From the NCBI RefSeq assembly GCF_001006325.2, contig NZ_LBIA02000001.1, forward strand, positions 2,977,501 to 3,041,500: a DNA stretch of 64,000 nt. Direction: 5' to 3'. Position 1 is the first letter of the stretch. Each line of letters starts with the position of its first letter. Positions 8,411 through 16,788 of the stretch are shown one piece after another. Under the pieces are notes generated by a model, which was not told the DNA's origin, made no database searches, and was given only the letters and a program-made list of their open reading frames with translations. The position numbers and the translations under genes were made by a program. The stretch comes from Afipia massiliensis (GTDB lineage Bacteria; Pseudomonadota; Alphaproteobacteria; Rhizobiales; Xanthobacteraceae).

Positions 8411-8887
8411 TCACACACCCTTTTCGCGCGACACCGTGATCCGCACGCCGGTCTTGGCGACGGTGCAGTGGATGTCGAGCTTGCGGTAGCGTGAGTCGAT
8501 ATTGTAGCCGCGCACGATGTTGGTGCGGCTGACGCAGCGCCTGGTGCCCTTGACCGCGTCGGGCTTCGGGATGGTGAACACCAGCGCCGCCGCGGTGCCG
8601 AGGAATTCGTAGTAGGCCTCCGTGGGCTTCCTCTTGTCGGTGGCGGCGAATACTTCGTTGCTGCGGTTGCGGCTCGAACAGCCGAGCGACGCCTGCGTCA
8701 CGGCGGGATGCTCGAGATAGATCACGCCGGCCACCGTCTTGCCGATCTTGAGGTCCGGGATCTGCTTGACGAGATCCTTGGCAAGATCGTCGCAGCGGTC
8801 GGCGCGGGCAGGGGTGCTGCCGAGCGCCGCGACCGTCATCGCAAGGACCGCAGCGAAAGCTGGAAATCTGAGAATGCGTTTTGTCAT
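8411..8887 (-). CDS. Exported hypothetical protein (158 aa)
   Basis: The product starts MTKRILRFPAFAAVLAMTV and has a Sec signal peptide cleaved after TPARA. The mature part contains four cysteines (DRCDDL, LGCSSR, RRCVSR, IHCTVAK), probably two disulfides. The conserved-looking core is GKTVAGVIYLEHPAV and a C-terminal beta-rich section ending ITVSREKGV. The ribosome site is GGGGGA. A longer reading frame up to 9109 translates REP sequence and is rejected. Function unknown. Confidence 0.72.
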   Translation of the reverse strand: MTKRILRFPAFAAVLAMTVAALGSTPARADRCDDLAKDLVKQIPDLKIGKTVAGVIYLEHPAVTQASLGCSSRNRSNEVFAATDKRKPTEAYYEFLGTAAALVFTIPKPDAVKGTRRCVSRTNIVRGYNIDSRYRKLDIHCTVAKTGVRITVSREKGV

Positions 8888-8953
8888 GGTTTCCCCCGCG
8901 CCATTGAAGCGTGCGGGCGGGGTGAGTGCAAGGGGAGCAGATCTCTCCGCCGG

Positions 8954-9072
8954 TCGTCCCCGCGAAGGCGGGGACCCATACTCCCTGACCTTGCGTTTTG
9001 CGATGCGGACTTTGACGTCCGCCTGAACAGACCCGATGGTGGTTATGGGTCCCCGCCTTCGCGGGGACGACA
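8954..9072. repeat. Inverted pair of GTCCCCGC palindromes
   Basis: GTCGTCCCCGCGAAGGCGGGGACCCAT (read as two parts) at 8954-8980 and its inverse at 9042-9072 flank about 60 bases, so two REP-like units face each other. The unit matches that at 6649-6694. It lies in the gap between two minus-strand genes. Confidence 0.85.
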
Positions 9073-9124
9073 CCGCGGAATGATGCGCCTTCTTTCCTGT
9101 ATTCCTCATCCGAAGGGCCGGGGA

Positions 9125-9700
9125 TCAAAACCCGTAAATCATCACGCCGATCGCGAACCCCACAATCAGGACGACATTGAACAGCGTCGGGACGGCGACA
9201 AGGAACGTCGCGCGGCCGAGGTGTTCGTTGTGCGCAGCATAGGCGATGGCGCAGGCGGCGATCAGCGGAAAGGCGATGACCTTCGCGATGGTTTCCACGG
9301 CGCTGAACGCGCTTTTGAACTCAAGCCCGTGCGCCACCACTGACGGCATATCGCTGAGCCACGACATGATGATGATGGTGCCGAGCGCGATGATCGCATG
9401 GCGCACGTAGCCGAGGGATGCGAACGCGATGGCGGCGACGGCAAGCACCGGATGCGCCGCGAGATGCGCCTTGACCAGGCCGCTGCCGATGCCGGAGCCG
9501 ATATGCGACATGTCGCCGAACAGGACCGGCGCGTCGAAAAAGCCGAACCAGGCTTCAACGAGGGCGAGGATAATGAGCACGCTGCGCAGGCCCATCATCT
9601 GAAGTTCGGGCTTGGGCGGCATGGGATCGGCAGGCACAGGAGTGGCAGCCACAGGAGTCGCAGCTTCGGGATCGGCTCCGGTCGGCAACGTGGTGTTCAT
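9125..9700 (-). CDS. Hypothetical multi-pass membrane protein (191 aa)
   Basis: A polar Pro/Ala/Thr-rich N-terminus of about 30 residues is followed by four or five hydrophobic segments: [62 protein letters not shown] and [20 protein letters not shown]. The start at 9700 has CAGGGA upstream on the minus strand; upstream in-frame starts lack a site. It is divergent from the fumarase gene. Function unknown. Confidence 0.7.
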   Translation of the reverse strand: MNTTLPTGADPEAATPVAATPVPADPMPPKPELQMMGLRSVLIILALVEAWFGFFDAPVLFGDMSHIGSGIGSGLVKAHLAAHPVLAVAAIAFASLGYVRHAIIALGTIIIMSWLSDMPSVVAHGLEFKSAFSAVETIAKVIAFPLIAACAIAYAAHNEHLGRATFLVAVPTLFNVVLIVGFAIGVMIYGF

Positions 9701-9878
9701 GGCCCTGTTCCCTGGCTCATCCCCGGCTGGCGCACAGCCGCCCTGCAAGGGGCCTAGACGGCTTTTGGCCATCTTCCCTTTGTCGGAAAAGCGATTAGAA
9801 CGGTTCAAACCAGTGCCTTGCGATGGCCGGACCATTGAAATTCCGGCGCTTTTCGCTCTTCAACCTGCGAGATCCTTG

Positions 9879-11531
9879 ATGAACGCCCCGATCCCTGTGC
9901 CCACGCCCAAAGCCGTCCCGCCCTACAAGCACACCCCGCTGTTTCCGCTGGGCGCGGACAAGACGCCGTATCGCAAGATTACCAGCGATGGCGTCCGCGT
10001 CGAGAGCGTGATGGGCAAGGACATGCTGGTGGTGACCCGTGAGGCGCTGCGCGCGCTGTCGGAAGCCGCCTTCGGGGACATCAACCACTACCTGCGGCCG
10101 GGCCATCTGGCGCAGCTCCGCAAGATCCTCGACGACCCCGAGGCCAGCGACAACGACAAGTTCGTCGCGTTCGATTTTCTGAAGAACGCCAACATCGCCG
10201 CCGGCGGTGTGCTGCCGATGTGTCAGGACACCGGCACCGCGATCATCATGGGCAAGAAGGGCGCGCGCGTCATCACCGAGGGTGACGATGAAGCCGCTTT
10301 GAGCGAGGGCGCGCGCGATGCGTATCTGCGCCGCAACCTGCGCTATTCGCAGGTCGCGCCGCTTTCCATGTTCGAGGAGAAGAACACCGCCAACAACATG
10401 CCGGCGCAGTGCGAAATCTACGCCGAGGGCGATGACGCGTACAAGTTCATGTTCATGGCAAAAGGTGGAGGCTCGGCCAACAAGAGCTTCCTGTTTCAGG
10501 GCACGCCGTCTCTGCTGACCAAGGATCGCCTGCACGCGTTCCTGAAGGAGAAGGTGCTGACGCTCGGCACCGCTGCGTGTCCGCCGTATCACCTCGCCAT
10601 CGTCATCGGCGGCACCTCCGCTGAACTCTGCATGAAGACGGTGAAACTCGCCTCCGCGCGCTATCTCGACGAACTGCCGACGCAGGGCTCTGCGGACGGC
10701 AATGCCTTCCGCGATCTGGAGATGGAGCAAGAGATTCTGAAGATGACGCAGTCGCTCGGCGTCGGCGCGCAGTTCGGCGGCAAGTATTTCTGCCACGATG
10801 TGCGCGTGATCCGCTTGCCGCGTCACGGTGCGTCGCTGCCGATCGGTCTCGGCGTGTCGTGCTCGGCGGATCGTCAGGTGCTGGGCAAGATCACCAGGGA
10901 CGGCGTGTATCTGGAAGAGCTGGAGCATAACCCCGCGCAGTATCTGCCTGCGGTGGAAGCGACGCTCGGCGGCGAGGTGGTGCAGATCGATCTCAACCAG
11001 CCGATGAAGGATATTCTGAGCACGCTGTCGCAGTATCCGACCAAGACGCGGCTGTCGCTCACCGGCACGATGATCGTGGCGCGCGACTCCGCGCATTCGA
11101 AGCTGCGCGAGCGCCTGGAGAAGGGCGAGCCGCTGCCGGATTACTTCAAGAACCATCCGATCTACTACGCTGGTCCTGCCAAGACGCCGGAAGGCTACGC
11201 GTCCGGTTCGTTCGGCCCCACCACGGCAGGGCGCATGGATTCGTTCGTCGATCAGTTCCAGGCGGCGGGCGGCTCGATGGTGATGCTGGCGAAGGGCAAC
11301 CGCTCGGCGCAGGTGCGCGACGCCTGCAAGAAGTACGGCGGGTTTTATCTGGGCTCGATCGGCGGCTCGGCGGCGAACCTCGCCGAGCATTGCATCAAGA
11401 AGGTCGAGGTCATCGAGTATCCTGAGCTGGGCATGGAAGCGATCTGGCGCATCGAGGTCGAGAACTTCCCGGCCTTCATCATCATGGATGACAAGGGCAA
11501 CGACTTCTTCAAGGAGCTCAATCTCGGCTAG
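9879..11531 (+). CDS. fumA: Class I fumarate hydratase ([4Fe-4S])
   Basis: The 550-residue enzyme interconverts fumarate and L-malate in the TCA cycle. Three cysteines that should ligate the oxygen-sensitive 4Fe-4S cluster are visible at residues 115 (MCQDTGT), 234 (AACPPYH) and 328 (GVSCSADRQ). Their spacing of 119 and 94 residues is that known for two-domain class I fumarases. The N-terminal cluster domain and the C-terminal swivel domain ([29 protein letters not shown]) are both complete in a single chain, so this is the FumA/FumB form rather than FumC. The ATG at 9879 gives the expected family length; the frame continues upstream to 9612 without support. Confidence 0.95.
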   Translation: MNAPIPVPTPKAVPPYKHTPLFPLGADKTPYRKITSDGVRVESVMGKDMLVVTREALRALSEAAFGDINHYLRPGHLAQLRKILDDPEASDNDKFVAFDFLKNANIAAGGVLPMCQDTGTAIIMGKKGARVITEGDDEAALSEGARDAYLRRNLRYSQVAPLSMFEEKNTANNMPAQCEIYAEGDDAYKFMFMAKGGGSANKSFLFQGTPSLLTKDRLHAFLKEKVLTLGTAACPPYHLAIVIGGTSAELCMKTVKLASARYLDELPTQGSADGNAFRDLEMEQEILKMTQSLGVGAQFGGKYFCHDVRVIRLPRHGASLPIGLGVSCSADRQVLGKITRDGVYLEELEHNPAQYLPAVEATLGGEVVQIDLNQPMKDILSTLSQYPTKTRLSLTGTMIVARDSAHSKLRERLEKGEPLPDYFKNHPIYYAGPAKTPEGYASGSFGPTTAGRMDSFVDQFQAAGGSMVMLAKGNRSAQVRDACKKYGGFYLGSIGGSAANLAEHCIKKVEVIEYPELGMEAIWRIEVENFPAFIIMDDKGNDFFKELNLG

Positions 11532-11543
11532 GAGCCATCCGGA

Positions 11544-11867
11544 ATGCGCCGCGCGATCTGGTTCGCCGTCATTTTGGTGCCGATGCTGATGTGCGGCGGT
11601 GTCAGCGCCGCCATGGCGGACTGCCGTGAGGATCACGACGCGGCGGACCAGAACGTGCGCCGGACGCGAGCGGGCATCGAGAAACTGGCGGACGGCACGG
11701 ATGCTGCGAAGTGCGCAGCCTATCGCCGCTACACCGCGGCGCTGGGTGTGCAGCGAAGCGTGATCGAACGCTGCGACAGTGGCTCCAATCGCGCGCAGAA
11801 TGTCAGCGCGATCGACACCGGCATCGCCGAGTACAACAAGCGGGCTGAGGTGATCTGCAGAAAGTAA
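11544..11867 (+). CDS. Exported hypothetical protein (107 aa)
   Basis: A signal peptide of about 26 residues ends at SAAMA. The mature chain of about 80 residues is helical in character and holds three cysteines (DCRED, AKCAAY, ERCDSG) plus VICRK at the end. The gene starts 12 bases after the fumarase stop, so co-transcription is likely, but no functional link is known. Function unknown. Confidence 0.65.
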   Translation: MRRAIWFAVILVPMLMCGGVSAAMADCREDHDAADQNVRRTRAGIEKLADGTDAAKCAAYRRYTAALGVQRSVIERCDSGSNRAQNVSAIDTGIAEYNKRAEVICRK

Positions 11868-11873
11868 AACGCG

Positions 11874-12455
11874 CTACTTCTGCGGCGCGATGCCCTTGAA
11901 CGACAGCCGCAGCGCCGCCGCCACGCGCGGGTCGTTCTTCTTCCACATGCCGTCGCTGATGAGGGATGCGATGCCGTGTGCGACGGCCCAGGCCAGCGCG
12001 AGTGCATCCGGATCGGCAGGCTTGCCGGGATCGGTCTGAAGTTCGGTAACCGCAAAGCGTAACTGCGCGAACGCGCTGGGGATGCCGTCCTTTTGCGTCT
12101 GGTCGTCCGATCCGAAGCGGCTGAAGGCGAGACGGAACAGCCGTGGCTCGGCAGCAGCGAAATCGATATAGGCCATCGCCGAGGCGTGCAGGCGTTCCTT
12201 GCCTTTGAGCCCCGAGGTCGCCTTTTGCGAGCGATGGGCGAGCAGCGCCAGCGCCTCGGCAGCGACCGCCGCCAGCAACTGGTCCTTGTCAGCGAAGTGT
12301 TTGTAAGCGGCGCCTGATGTCACGCCGGCATCGCGTGCGGCTTCGCGCAGGCTGAAGCTCTCCGCGCCGCCTTTGCGAACACGCTCCAGCGCCAGCGCCA
12401 CCAGCGCGCTGCGCAGGTCGCCGTGGTGATAACTCTCTTTTTTGGCAGTCCTCAT
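11874..12455 (-). CDS. TetR/AcrR family transcriptional regulator
   Basis: The 193-residue protein has an N-terminal TetR helix-turn-helix: YHHGDLRSALVALALERV, then SLREAARDAGVTSGAAYKHF with the typical recognition helix, and FADKDQLLAAVAAEAL. The C-terminal part matches the WHG-type ligand domain (AWAVAHGIASLISDG). It is divergent from the carotenoid oxygenase gene, and its own start codon lies inside a palindrome (12454-12472) that could be its operator, so it probably represses itself and the oxygenase gene. Confidence 0.88.
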   Translation of the reverse strand: MRTAKKESYHHGDLRSALVALALERVRKGGAESFSLREAARDAGVTSGAAYKHFADKDQLLAAVAAEALALLAHRSQKATSGLKGKERLHASAMAYIDFAAAEPRLFRLAFSRFGSDDQTQKDGIPSAFAQLRFAVTELQTDPGKPADPDALALAWAVAHGIASLISDGMWKKNDPRVAAALRLSFKGIAPQK

Positions 12456-12472
12456 GTAACCGCTGTTTACAT
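12454..12472. promoter_or_regulatory. Candidate TetR operator
   Basis: ATGTAA-CCGCTGT-TTACAT is a perfect inverted repeat with 6-bp arms and a 7-base spacer. It overlaps the start codon of the TetR gene and lies 67 bases before the divergent oxygenase gene. Size and place fit a TetR dimer site; binding is inferred. Confidence 0.6.
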
Positions 12473-12538
12473 TGCGGTGGCGTGGCCGTAAAGTATGCAC
12501 TGTTCACTTCAAGCCATAAAAGTCGGGAGGATATTGCA

Positions 12539-13879
12539 ATGAGTCAGTTGGACACCACCGCCGAGAGCGAGCCGTTCTGGGAGAAGGGCAATCTCGCGCC
12601 GGTCCACGAAGAGGTGACCGCGTTCGATCTGCCGGTTGAGGGCGCGATACCGCCCGAACTGAACGGGCTGTACGCCCGCAACGGCGCCAATCCGCGTGAA
12701 GGTCACAGCGGCCACTGGTTTCTCGGCGACGGCATGCTGCATGGGGTGTCGCTGAAGGACGGCCGCGCGGAGTGGTACCGCAATCGCTGGGTCCGCACTC
12801 CGCGTTTCAACGGCGCGCCGCGGAAACCGGGCATGCCCGACATTCGCTCCGGCGTTGCCAACACCAACGTCATGGCCCATGCCGGAAAGATCATGGCGCT
12901 GGTCGAGAGCGCGCTGCCTGTGGTGATGAACCGCGAACTCGAGACGATCGGGTCCTACGACTACGATGGCAAGCTCGACACGCCGTTCACCGCGCATCCG
13001 AAGATTTGCCCGACCACGGGCGAACTGCACTTCTTCGGCTACGGCTTTCAGCCGCCGTTTCTGACCTATCATGCGGCCGATGCCAACGGCACGCTCTTGC
13101 GCAGTGTCCCGGTGCCGACGCGTGCGCCGACCATGGTGCATGATTTCGCGATGACATCGCAGCACGTCATTTTCATGGATCTGCCGGTGGTGTTCGACAT
13201 GCCGGCGGCGCAGCGCGGCACCATGCCGTTTGCCTGGAGCGACAGCTACGGCGCGCGGCTTGGAATCCTGAAGCGCGGCGCGGGCATCGAGTCATTGCGC
13301 TGGGTCGAGATCGAGCCGTGTTATGTTTTCCACGTCGCCAACGCGTTCGAGGAGTCTGACGGCACCATTGTGATCGATGTCGCCTGGTACAACGAGCTGT
13401 GGCGCGGTGGGCCGTCATCAAAGACGTTCGACAAGGCGGTGCTGCGGCGCTGGCGCATTGCGCCGGGTGCGGCCAGGGCGCAGGAGCAGACGCTGGATGA
13501 CAGGTCGATCGAGTTTCCGCGCGTCAACGACGACCGCGCCGGGATGCGTCACGACATCGTCTACACGGTCGATGCCGGAGATGAGAACCTCGCGACCAGC
13601 TCGTACAGCTCGCTGCGCAAATACGACCTGAAGACCGGCCAGAGCACGCAGCACACGTTCGACAAGGGCATGGCGAGCGAATTCGTTCACGTGCCGGGTG
13701 CGGGCGGCAAGGGCGAAGACGATGGCTGGCTGATCGGATTCGTCTACGATCGCGCTCGAGGTGCAAGCGACCTGATGATCCTCGACGCCCAGCGGATGGG
13801 TGCAAAGCCCGTCGCGCGCATCATGCTTCCAGCCCGGGTGCCGCAGGGCTTCCACGGCAACTGGATGCCGGGTGTCTAG
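12539..13879 (+). CDS. Carotenoid/stilbene cleavage oxygenase (RPE65 family)
   Basis: This 446-residue non-haem iron enzyme has the four His ligands of the RPE65/CCD beta-propeller at residues 153 (TAHPK), 201 (MVHDF), 265 (VFHVANAF) and 439 (GFHGNWMPG). The entry motif NGLYARNGANP near residue 45 and the HWFLGDGMLHGV region are also typical. The family cleaves C=C bonds in apocarotenoids, lignostilbene or isoeugenol with O2. The bacterial sequences with a GHSGHWFLGDGML start are often annotated lignostilbene dioxygenase or 9-cis-epoxycarotenoid dioxygenase, and the substrate is not settled by sequence. GGGAGG at 12525-12530 supports the start at 12539. Control by the divergent TetR protein is likely. 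Confidence 0.9.
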   Translation: MSQLDTTAESEPFWEKGNLAPVHEEVTAFDLPVEGAIPPELNGLYARNGANPREGHSGHWFLGDGMLHGVSLKDGRAEWYRNRWVRTPRFNGAPRKPGMPDIRSGVANTNVMAHAGKIMALVESALPVVMNRELETIGSYDYDGKLDTPFTAHPKICPTTGELHFFGYGFQPPFLTYHAADANGTLLRSVPVPTRAPTMVHDFAMTSQHVIFMDLPVVFDMPAAQRGTMPFAWSDSYGARLGILKRGAGIESLRWVEIEPCYVFHVANAFEESDGTIVIDVAWYNELWRGGPSSKTFDKAVLRRWRIAPGAARAQEQTLDDRSIEFPRVNDDRAGMRHDIVYTVDAGDENLATSSYSSLRKYDLKTGQSTQHTFDKGMASEFVHVPGAGGKGEDDGWLIGFVYDRARGASDLMILDAQRMGAKPVARIMLPARVPQGFHGNWMPGV

Positions 13880-13932
13880 TTTGATCCGCGCCTCCCTGCG
13901 GAACTGAGGCGAGGCGCTTCAACATCCTCAGT

Positions 13933-14020
13933 CGTCATGGCCGGGCTTGACCCGGCCATCCACGTCTTGTTGTGCGCTGTAGTAAGACGTGGATCACCGG
14001 GACAAGCCCGGTGATGACGA
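13933..14020. repeat. Palindromic repeat GTCGTCATGGCCGGG type
   Basis: GTCGTCATGGCCGGGCTTGA with CCCGGCC forms one hairpin, CCACGTCTT/AAGACGTGG forms the central stem, and CACCGGGACAAGCCCGGTGATGACGA closes the outer arms in two pieces. It is a typical Bradyrhizobium-family intergenic element. It fills the 193-base gap between two convergent genes and may stop transcription from both sides. Confidence 0.8.
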
Positions 14021-14073
14021 TTGAGTTTGTCGATCGTTAAGCAGCTCAACTCGGGTCTGCTTTTGGACGTGTC

Positions 14074-14370
14074 TTACGCCCGCGTTCCCTTGAACGGGAA
14101 GCTGCCCATCGGGCCAATGCTGACATCGCCGGAAATGGAATCGCCGTCGACCTTGCCGCTGAAGGCCAGCGTCAGAGGCATCGGATTGGTGATCGAGGTT
14201 TTCCACGCAACGTCGTTGCCGTTCACGGTGCCGTCAACGATGTCCGCTTCGTTGCCGTCCGCCGCCTGTTTGCCGATCAGCGTGCTGCCGTCGGCTTTCA
14301 GCGTCAGCGTCGCGTCGCGATCGCCCAGCGGTGTGCTCAAGGTGATATTCCAGTTTCCATCGACTGCCAT
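14074..14370 (-). CDS. Conserved small beta-rich protein (98 aa)
   Basis: The protein reads as alternating beta strands: GNWNITLSTPLGDRDATL, TLKADGSTLIGKQA, DGTVNGNDVAWKTSI, LTLAFSGKVDGDSISGDV. The pattern suggests a small barrel similar to lipocalin-like or DUF-type domains in rhizobial genomes, with no signal peptide. The start at 14370 has GGGGGAC upstream; the longer frame to 14481 is not supported. Function unknown. Confidence 0.75.
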   Translation of the reverse strand: MAVDGNWNITLSTPLGDRDATLTLKADGSTLIGKQAADGNEADIVDGTVNGNDVAWKTSITNPMPLTLAFSGKVDGDSISGDVSIGPMGSFPFKGTRA

Positions 14371-14564
14371 TGTTGTCCCCCTTTGCTGTGCTGCACAGCC
14401 TGAATTGGTCTTGGCGCAGCACACGCTGCCGCCGATATAGCGTATTTTTCCGACGCGATCCCGATTTTTTGTCGGAGCCATTTGTCATACGACAGACAAA
14501 TTTTGTGCCGGAACTCCCGGGCGCGATGACCGTTGCCCTGAGCGTTTCTGGGAGGAGGCGGGCG

Positions 14565-15167
14565 ATGGGAGAGCTGGCGCGGGAGGTGCCGTCACACGCC
14601 GTCCATCTCTGCGTCGACATGCAGCGGATGTTCTCCCGCGACGGTCCGTGGCCGACCCCCTGGATGGAACGCGTGCTTCCCAACACCGTTGCGCTGGCCG
14701 GTCATGCGCCAGAGAAAACTATTTTCACGCGCTTCATCACGCCGCACCGCGCGTCAGACCTGCCCGGCACCTGGGCGCGCTATTACGAGAAGTGGCAGAA
14801 CGTGACACGCGAGAGGCTGGATCCGTGCCTGCTGGATCTGATGCCGGAGCTGCAGCAGTTCGTCCCGCCGGCGGGCGTGCTCGACAAGATGGTCTATTCG
14901 GCATTCGCCAATGGCCGGCTGCATGCCGAACTGCGCGCGCGGCAATGCGACACGCTGGTCGTGAGCGGCTCGGAAACCGATGTCTGCGTGCTGTCGTCTG
15001 TGATGGCGGCGGTCGATCACGGCTATCGCGTGATCCTGGCCGCCGATGCCGTTTGCAGTTCATCCGATGAGAGTCACGATGCGCTGACGGACCTTTATCG
15101 GCGACGCTTCGATATCCAGATCGAGATCGCCGATACCGGCCAGATCATCGGAGAGTGGCGCAGGTGA
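14565..15167 (+). CDS. Isochorismatase-like cysteine hydrolase
   Basis: The 200-residue enzyme shows the isochorismatase-superfamily triad: Asp in LCVDMQRMF, Lys in LDKMVYSAF and the nucleophile Cys in SETDVCVLSSVM, preceded by the usual cis-peptide segment VVSGSETD. The family includes nicotinamidases, N-carbamoylsarcosine amidases and ureidoacrylate hydrolases; the target here is undefined. GGGAGGAGG at 14550-14558 places the start at 14565. It ends 19 bases before the end of the convergent YciB gene. Confidence 0.88.
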   Translation: MGELAREVPSHAVHLCVDMQRMFSRDGPWPTPWMERVLPNTVALAGHAPEKTIFTRFITPHRASDLPGTWARYYEKWQNVTRERLDPCLLDLMPELQQFVPPAGVLDKMVYSAFANGRLHAELRARQCDTLVVSGSETDVCVLSSVMAAVDHGYRVILAADAVCSSSDESHDALTDLYRRRFDIQIEIADTGQIIGEWRR

Positions 15168-15186
15168 TCGTGGATTCGCGCTTGCT

Positions 15187-15696
15187 TCAGGTAGCCGTTG
15201 CCGCCGCGGCGCGCAGCTTCCGTGCGATGGCGACGCGCAGGATGATCCAGGTGATGCCGAATGCGACGATCTTGGCGCCGACGGCGATCATGGCGACGGC
15301 GATCACGCCCAGCCCCAGCGCGAATATGAATGCGGCCCAGATATAGCCGGCAATGGTGGCGATGTGGGGAACGGTTTCGCGTACCATCGGCGGCGAGTAA
15401 CGCAGCATCCAGTCCTTGCGCAGCATGATCGTGCCGATAGCGAAATGGCCAATCGCGGGCTTGAGCAGAACGAAACGGGGGTCCTTGGTCAGCAGCGTCG
15501 CGCCGCCGAGCCCGAGGCTCGCCCACGTCATGATGTCCAGCTTCTCTTGCCCGATCCGCGAGCGGATGAACTGGACGACAGCACCCGCGATGGCGACGCC
15601 GGTCGCGATCAGGATGTCGCCGGTCGCGGCATAGACCGCGAGAAAGACGATGGTCGAAAAGAAGTCCGCGAAAAGCTTGCGAAGGGCTCCGGCCAT
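15187..15696 (-). CDS. yciB: YciB/IspZ family inner-membrane protein
   Basis: The 169-residue protein has five or six membrane segments, including FFSTIVFLAVYAATGDIL, a segment on TGVAIAGAVVQFI, IWAAFIFALGLGVIAVAM and GAKIVAFGITWIILRVA. The family signature is present: KLDIMTWASLGLGGATLL followed by TKDPRFVLLKPAIGHFAIG. YciB (intracellular septation protein A) affects envelope and division in other bacteria. It follows the related gene at 15700 with a 3-base gap, so the two are surely co-transcribed. Confidence 0.82.
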   Translation of the reverse strand: MAGALRKLFADFFSTIVFLAVYAATGDILIATGVAIAGAVVQFIRSRIGQEKLDIMTWASLGLGGATLLTKDPRFVLLKPAIGHFAIGTIMLRKDWMLRYSPPMVRETVPHIATIAGYIWAAFIFALGLGVIAVAMIAVGAKIVAFGITWIILRVAIARKLRAAAATAT

Positions 15697-15699
15697 GTA

Positions 15700-16071
15700 T
15701 CACACGCCGCCGGGCGCGGGTGCGGGCGCCTTTGGCGTTTGTCGGAACGGGACCGCGAGGCGTCGCACCTTATCCGCAGGCGTGCAGGCACAGTTGGCGA
15801 CCGAGCCCGTAACGTCCGTCTCTGACGCCAGCGAAGCGCTTGCATCGTCACCCCTCAGCGAGATCCCGGTGAGGGTGAGGACAATTGCGAGGCTCGCCCA
15901 CATCGCGACGCTCGGCTTCGCGCTGGTGGTTCGCCCGAATACGAATTGGACGACGACGATGGCGGTGCCGGCAATCGCCGCCAGCAGGACATCACCGACA
16001 ACAATGAAGGCCGCGAAAAACACGGCGGTCGAGAGGAAACCGAGAAGGATCTTGAGGGCAGTGCGGGCCAT
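15700..16071 (-). CDS. Truncated YciB-like membrane protein (123 aa)
   Basis: The first 75 residues (ALKILLGFLSTAVFFAAFIV, then GDVLLAAIAGTAIVVVQFVF and PSVAMWASLAIVLTLTG) align by eye with the N-terminal half of the next gene's product (LRKLFADFFSTIVFLAVYA, then TGDILIATGVAIAGAVVQF and KLDIMTWASLGLGGAT). The C-terminal half is replaced by a low-complexity tail ending KAPAPAPGGV. It looks like a shortened YciB paralogue born by duplication. AAGGAG lies just before the ATG. Confidence 0.7.
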   Translation of the reverse strand: MARTALKILLGFLSTAVFFAAFIVVGDVLLAAIAGTAIVVVQFVFGRTTSAKPSVAMWASLAIVLTLTGISLRGDDASASLASETDVTGSVANCACTPADKVRRLAVPFRQTPKAPAPAPGGV

Positions 16072-16678
16072 TGAAGGCTCCTTGAGGCTGAAACGATTGC
16101 GCTGTTGTCGGGATCAGGCAGCGGCCGTGTTGGCGCTGGCCGCGACCGCGAACGTGCTTCGGGTACCATTGCGTGAAGTAGGAGGCGCTGTTGCGGACGG
16201 CGAAGGCGATGGCGGCGCAAACCCACAACGGCATGCTGGGCAGATAGATCGCGACGATGTCGGCGACGAGCATCAGAACGAAAGCGGCGCTCCAGACCCA
16301 GGTGAGGATGTAGTTGGTGCGCAGGAAGCGCGGCTGCTTGAGCGTTTCGGCATCGACCATCTCCCGCGCGTATTGCAACGTGAAGGGCAGGCGGATCGCG
16401 ATCGAACCCAGCGCAATAGCCAGCACGCCGCCATCGACGGCGAGGCGGACGGAGGTCGGGTGCATCTCGGTCGCGGCGATCAGGTGGTATCCGGCCAGCG
16501 ATGCGAAAATAATGAGGGCGCCGGTGGTCAGCATCTTGATCGAGCGGCCGCCGACCATATCTCGGCACACCAGGCCGAAGGCGATCACCGCGCTGGCTGC
16601 GAGGCTGATCTTGACCGTGGTCAACATCATCAGCGAGGCGAAGGTGGCGAACGGGGCAATGATCAGAAAGAGGGCCAT
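15992..16678 (-). CDS. Six-helix membrane protein, possible 3' frameshift
   Basis: The first 170 residues form about six hydrophobic segments (ALFLIIAPFATFASLMML, ISLAASAVIAFGLVC, MLTTGALIIFASLAGYHL, LAVDGGVLAIALGSIAI, WSAAFVLMLVADIVAIYL, LWVCAAIAFAVR). After YFTQWYPK the frame becomes Gln/Arg/Pro-rich and runs 80 bases into the next gene. The neighbouring frame instead gives FAVAASANTAAA and a stop at 16114-16116, directly before the AAGGAG of the next gene, so a small indel or a real overlap is possible. First gene of the three-gene YciB cluster; divergent from a TetR gene. Function unknown. Confidence 0.65.
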   Translation of the reverse strand: MALFLIIAPFATFASLMMLTTVKISLAASAVIAFGLVCRDMVGGRSIKMLTTGALIIFASLAGYHLIAATEMHPTSVRLAVDGGVLAIALGSIAIRLPFTLQYAREMVDAETLKQPRFLRTNYILTWVWSAAFVLMLVADIVAIYLPSMPLWVCAAIAFAVRNSASYFTQWYPKHVRGRGQRQHGRCLIPTTAQSFQPQGAFNGPHCPQDPSRFPLDRRVFRGLHCCR

Positions 16679-16696
16679 GGCTGCCTGCCGGAAAAT

Positions 16697-16788
16697 ATCT
16701 TGACGATGTAAAGATGCATTTAGTCGCCTCCGGAAGGTCCGTCAAGGAAAATCTTGACACCGTCAACATGCATACCTAAATTGCATGC
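16697..16788. promoter_or_regulatory. Divergent promoter region with repeated ATCTTGAC...ATGCAT
   Basis: ATCTTGAC followed by ATGCAT occurs twice (16697-16719 and 16751-16773). For the plus-strand TetR gene, TTGACA (16754-16759) and TAAATT (16777-16782) are 17 bases apart, a good -35/-10 pair. The predicted transcription start then falls at the ATG, so the message may be leaderless. The repeated ATGCAT blocks are candidate sites for the TetR protein. Confidence 0.5.

Noticed and set aside
8888-9109. N-terminal extension of the exported protein at 8411
   Set aside because: It translates the REP palindromes (SSPRRRGPI text) and would hide a clear signal peptide.
9795-11636. 613-codon minus-strand frame over the fumarase gene
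   Set aside because: Antisense shadow; the fumarase with its spaced cysteines is the real gene.
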